A DNA stretch of 49,555 nt from positions 1-49,555 of the forward strand of contig JADHXD010000013.1 in NCBI GenBank assembly GCA_016783145.1. The letters are read 5' to 3'. Every line of letters begins with the position of its first letter. The stretch's first letter is position 1. The notes under the pieces are model-generated. The model was not told the origin of the DNA. It did not search any database and saw only the letters and a list, made by a program, of their open reading frames with translations. The stretch comes from Anaerolineae bacterium. Its GTDB lineage: Bacteria > Chloroflexota > Anaerolineae > JAFGEY01. A program made the translations under genes and the position numbers. Below, in pieces: positions 48,250-49,555 of this stretch.

Positions 48250-48876
48250 TCACTGCTTGCGTCCTTCCTGAATCAATACCAACTCGCCGTTGGCTCCTGG
48301 CACTCCCCCTCGAACTAGGAGCAGATTGCGCTCGGGGTCGGCCTCGATCACCAGCAAGTTCTGCACGGTCTTGCGCACGCTTCCCATGTGCCCGGGCATT
48401 TTCTTGCCCTTCCAAACGCGCCCTGGGTAGTTGCAGGCACCGATTGCACCCGGTGCCCTCTCCCGATCTGTCTGACCGTGGGTCTTGTTCTGGCTCGCGA
48501 AGCCGTGGCGCTTGATCACACCCGCGAATCCACGCCCCTTGGACCTGCCGATGACGTCAACGCGCTGACCGGGGTAGAACACATCGGCCTTCAGGCACTG
48601 CCCAACCTCATACTCGGATGGGTTCGTCACCCGGAACTCGCGCAGCACGCGCAGGTTCCGGTCGACTGGCTTCAGGTGGCCGCGCTGTGGAAGGTTCAGC
48701 TTGCGTGGCTCGACGTCATCGAAGCCAAGCTGGATAGCCGAATAGCCATCGCTGTCAGGTGCCTTGACCTGGGTCACAAAACATGGACCCGCCTCGATCA
48801 CGGTCACAGGGATCACCCGGCCCGTTTCGTCAAAGACCTGAGTCATACCTACTTTTCTACCGATAATACCGTTCAT
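48250..48876 (-). CDS. rplC: 50S ribosomal protein L3
   Basis: About 208 residues from the ATG at 48874-48876: MNGIIGRKVGMTQVFDETGR, GRSKGRGFAGVIKRHGFASQ, GACNYPGRVWKGKKMPGHMG and NLLLVRGGVPGANGELVLI. Normal. A frame extending to 48927 is non-homologous. Confidence 0.97.
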   Translation of the reverse strand: MNGIIGRKVGMTQVFDETGRVIPVTVIEAGPCFVTQVKAPDSDGYSAIQLGFDDVEPRKLNLPQRGHLKPVDRNLRVLREFRVTNPSEYEVGQCLKADVFYPGQRVDVIGRSKGRGFAGVIKRHGFASQNKTHGQTDRERAPGAIGACNYPGRVWKGKKMPGHMGSVRKTVQNLLVIEADPERNLLLVRGGVPGANGELVLIQEGRKQ

Positions 48877-49046
48877 GTTCTTTGCGGGCCCAAGGACTGC
48901 CGATCGCGAGAAGCAAGTGCTCGCCACCGCATCATCCCCACCAGCCCTACCTCCTTATAAAGTTTGGAGTATGGGTTCAGAACATTGAGGTTCCCTACGT
49001 CCCCTGTCGCAGAGACAGAACCCGTGATCGAACCCGAAATCGCTCA

Positions 49047-49355
49047 CTAGAGTTTGATCTCGATATCCACGCCCGCAGGCAGGTTGAGACGCATGAGCTG
49101 ATCGATGGTCTTGGATCCGGGATCGATGACATCGATCAGTCGCTTGTGGGTGCGGATCTCAAAGTGCTCTTGCGAATCCTTGTCAATGAATGGAGATCGT
49201 ATCACACAAAAGCGCTCGATCTTGGTGGGCAAGGGCACGGGGCCGACCACCCCGGCGCCGGTACGCTCAGCCGTCTCCACAATACGCTGCGCCGACTGAT
49301 CCAATACGCGGTGATCATAGGCTTTCAGCCGGATCCTGATCCTTTGCTTGGCCAT
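49047..49355 (-). CDS. rpsJ: 30S ribosomal protein S10
   Basis: A 102-residue protein: [67 protein letters not shown] precedes the ATG. First gene of the S10 operon; also the NusG/NusE partner in transcription. Confidence 0.97.
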   Translation of the reverse strand: MAKQRIRIRLKAYDHRVLDQSAQRIVETAERTGAGVVGPVPLPTKIERFCVIRSPFIDKDSQEHFEIRTHKRLIDVIDPGSKTIDQLMRLNLPAGVDIEIKL

Positions 49356-49417
49356 TCATACCCCTCTCTGGATGCCCACAGGGAGACCCTCGTCTCCCCC
49401 ATGGGCCTAGTTGGACG

Positions 49418-49555
49418 CTATGCGACGACGTCGGAGACGACGCCTGCACCGACCGTCAGACCACCTTCGCGAATCGCAAAGTGCGACCCCGCTTCCAACG
49501 CCACTGGCACGATCAACTCCACCGTCATGTTCACATAGTCACCAGGCATCACCAT
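49418..49555 (-). CDS. tuf: Elongation factor Tu, C-terminal end (5' part outside window)
   Basis: The minus strand from the right edge reads [20 protein letters not shown], then [20 protein letters not shown], then SDVVA and a TAG stop: the last 45 residues of EF-Tu. This confirms the tuf-rpsJ order. The rest lies beyond the window. Confidence 0.96.
   Translation of the reverse strand: MVMPGDYVNMTVELIVPVALEAGSHFAIREGGLTVGAGVVSDVVA

Noticed and set aside
1-49555. Integrase, transposase, CRISPR array, tRNA or rRNA genes
   Set aside because: None were recognised on either strand; the repeat island lacks visible mobility genes, so a mobile-element call was not made.

Overview
The window looks like a piece of a Chloroflexota (probably Anaerolineae-like) chromosome. 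The DNA is GC-rich. Many starts are GTG or TTG behind GGAGG-type ribosome binding sites. A lipoprotein carries the Thr-Pro-rich linker common in that phylum, and the SARP/NB-ARC regulator, MoxR-DUF58-DUF4129 operon and DUF2723 membrane protein fit the same group. No rRNA, tRNA, CRISPR array, transposase or integrase was recognised.

Left part (1-8.6 kb): an AfsR/SARP-type activator runs off the left edge. It is divergent from a two-gene operon (small conserved protein plus kelch lipoprotein) whose promoter carries three TCGGTAC heptamers at an exact 11-bp period, the layout of SARP operators. Next comes an accessory island made of repeated 3' pieces of one class V aminotransferase/cysteine desulfurase-like gene: two nearly equal half-genes, then progressively shorter remnants. 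Each piece is followed by a different toxin-antitoxin type module (HEPN/MNT, BrnT plus partner, AbiEii-like nucleotidyltransferase, HEPN/MNT). A fifth small remnant with an orphan MNT gene lies at 12.7-13.2 kb.

Right inside that island (8.7-12.6 kb, minus strand) is a compact four-gene operon that looks like an undescribed RiPP pathway: a 72-residue precursor ending in a Cys/Gly-rich tail, two different radical SAM/SPASM enzymes and a B12-type radical SAM enzyme. The genes overlap or lie a few bases apart behind one clear promoter.

Middle part (13-32 kb): uroporphyrinogen decarboxylase-family proteins (two), a protein of the family often annotated quinate 5-dehydrogenase, a membrane-anchored clostripain-like protease, an aldo/keto reductase-like protein, an amidase, a GH88-like hydrolase, an ABM-domain protein, a cyclophilin-like protein, a Clp1/Grc3-like P-loop kinase, the MoxR-DUF58-DUF4129 operon, an unusual RHH-LysM-M23 fusion, a DUF2723 membrane protein and a small TPR protein.

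Right part (32.3-49.6 kb, minus strand): the S10-spc-alpha ribosomal superoperon, reading from the end of tuf through rpsJ, rplC, rplD, rplW, rplB, rpsS, rplV, rpsC, rplP, rpmC, rpsQ, rplN, rplX, rplE, rpsN, rpsH, rplF, rplR, rpsE, rpmD, rplO, secY, map, rpmJ, rpsM, rpsK, rpsD, rpoA, rplQ, truA, rplM and rpsI. adk and infA are missing from their usual places, and L17 carries an insertion of about 60 residues.
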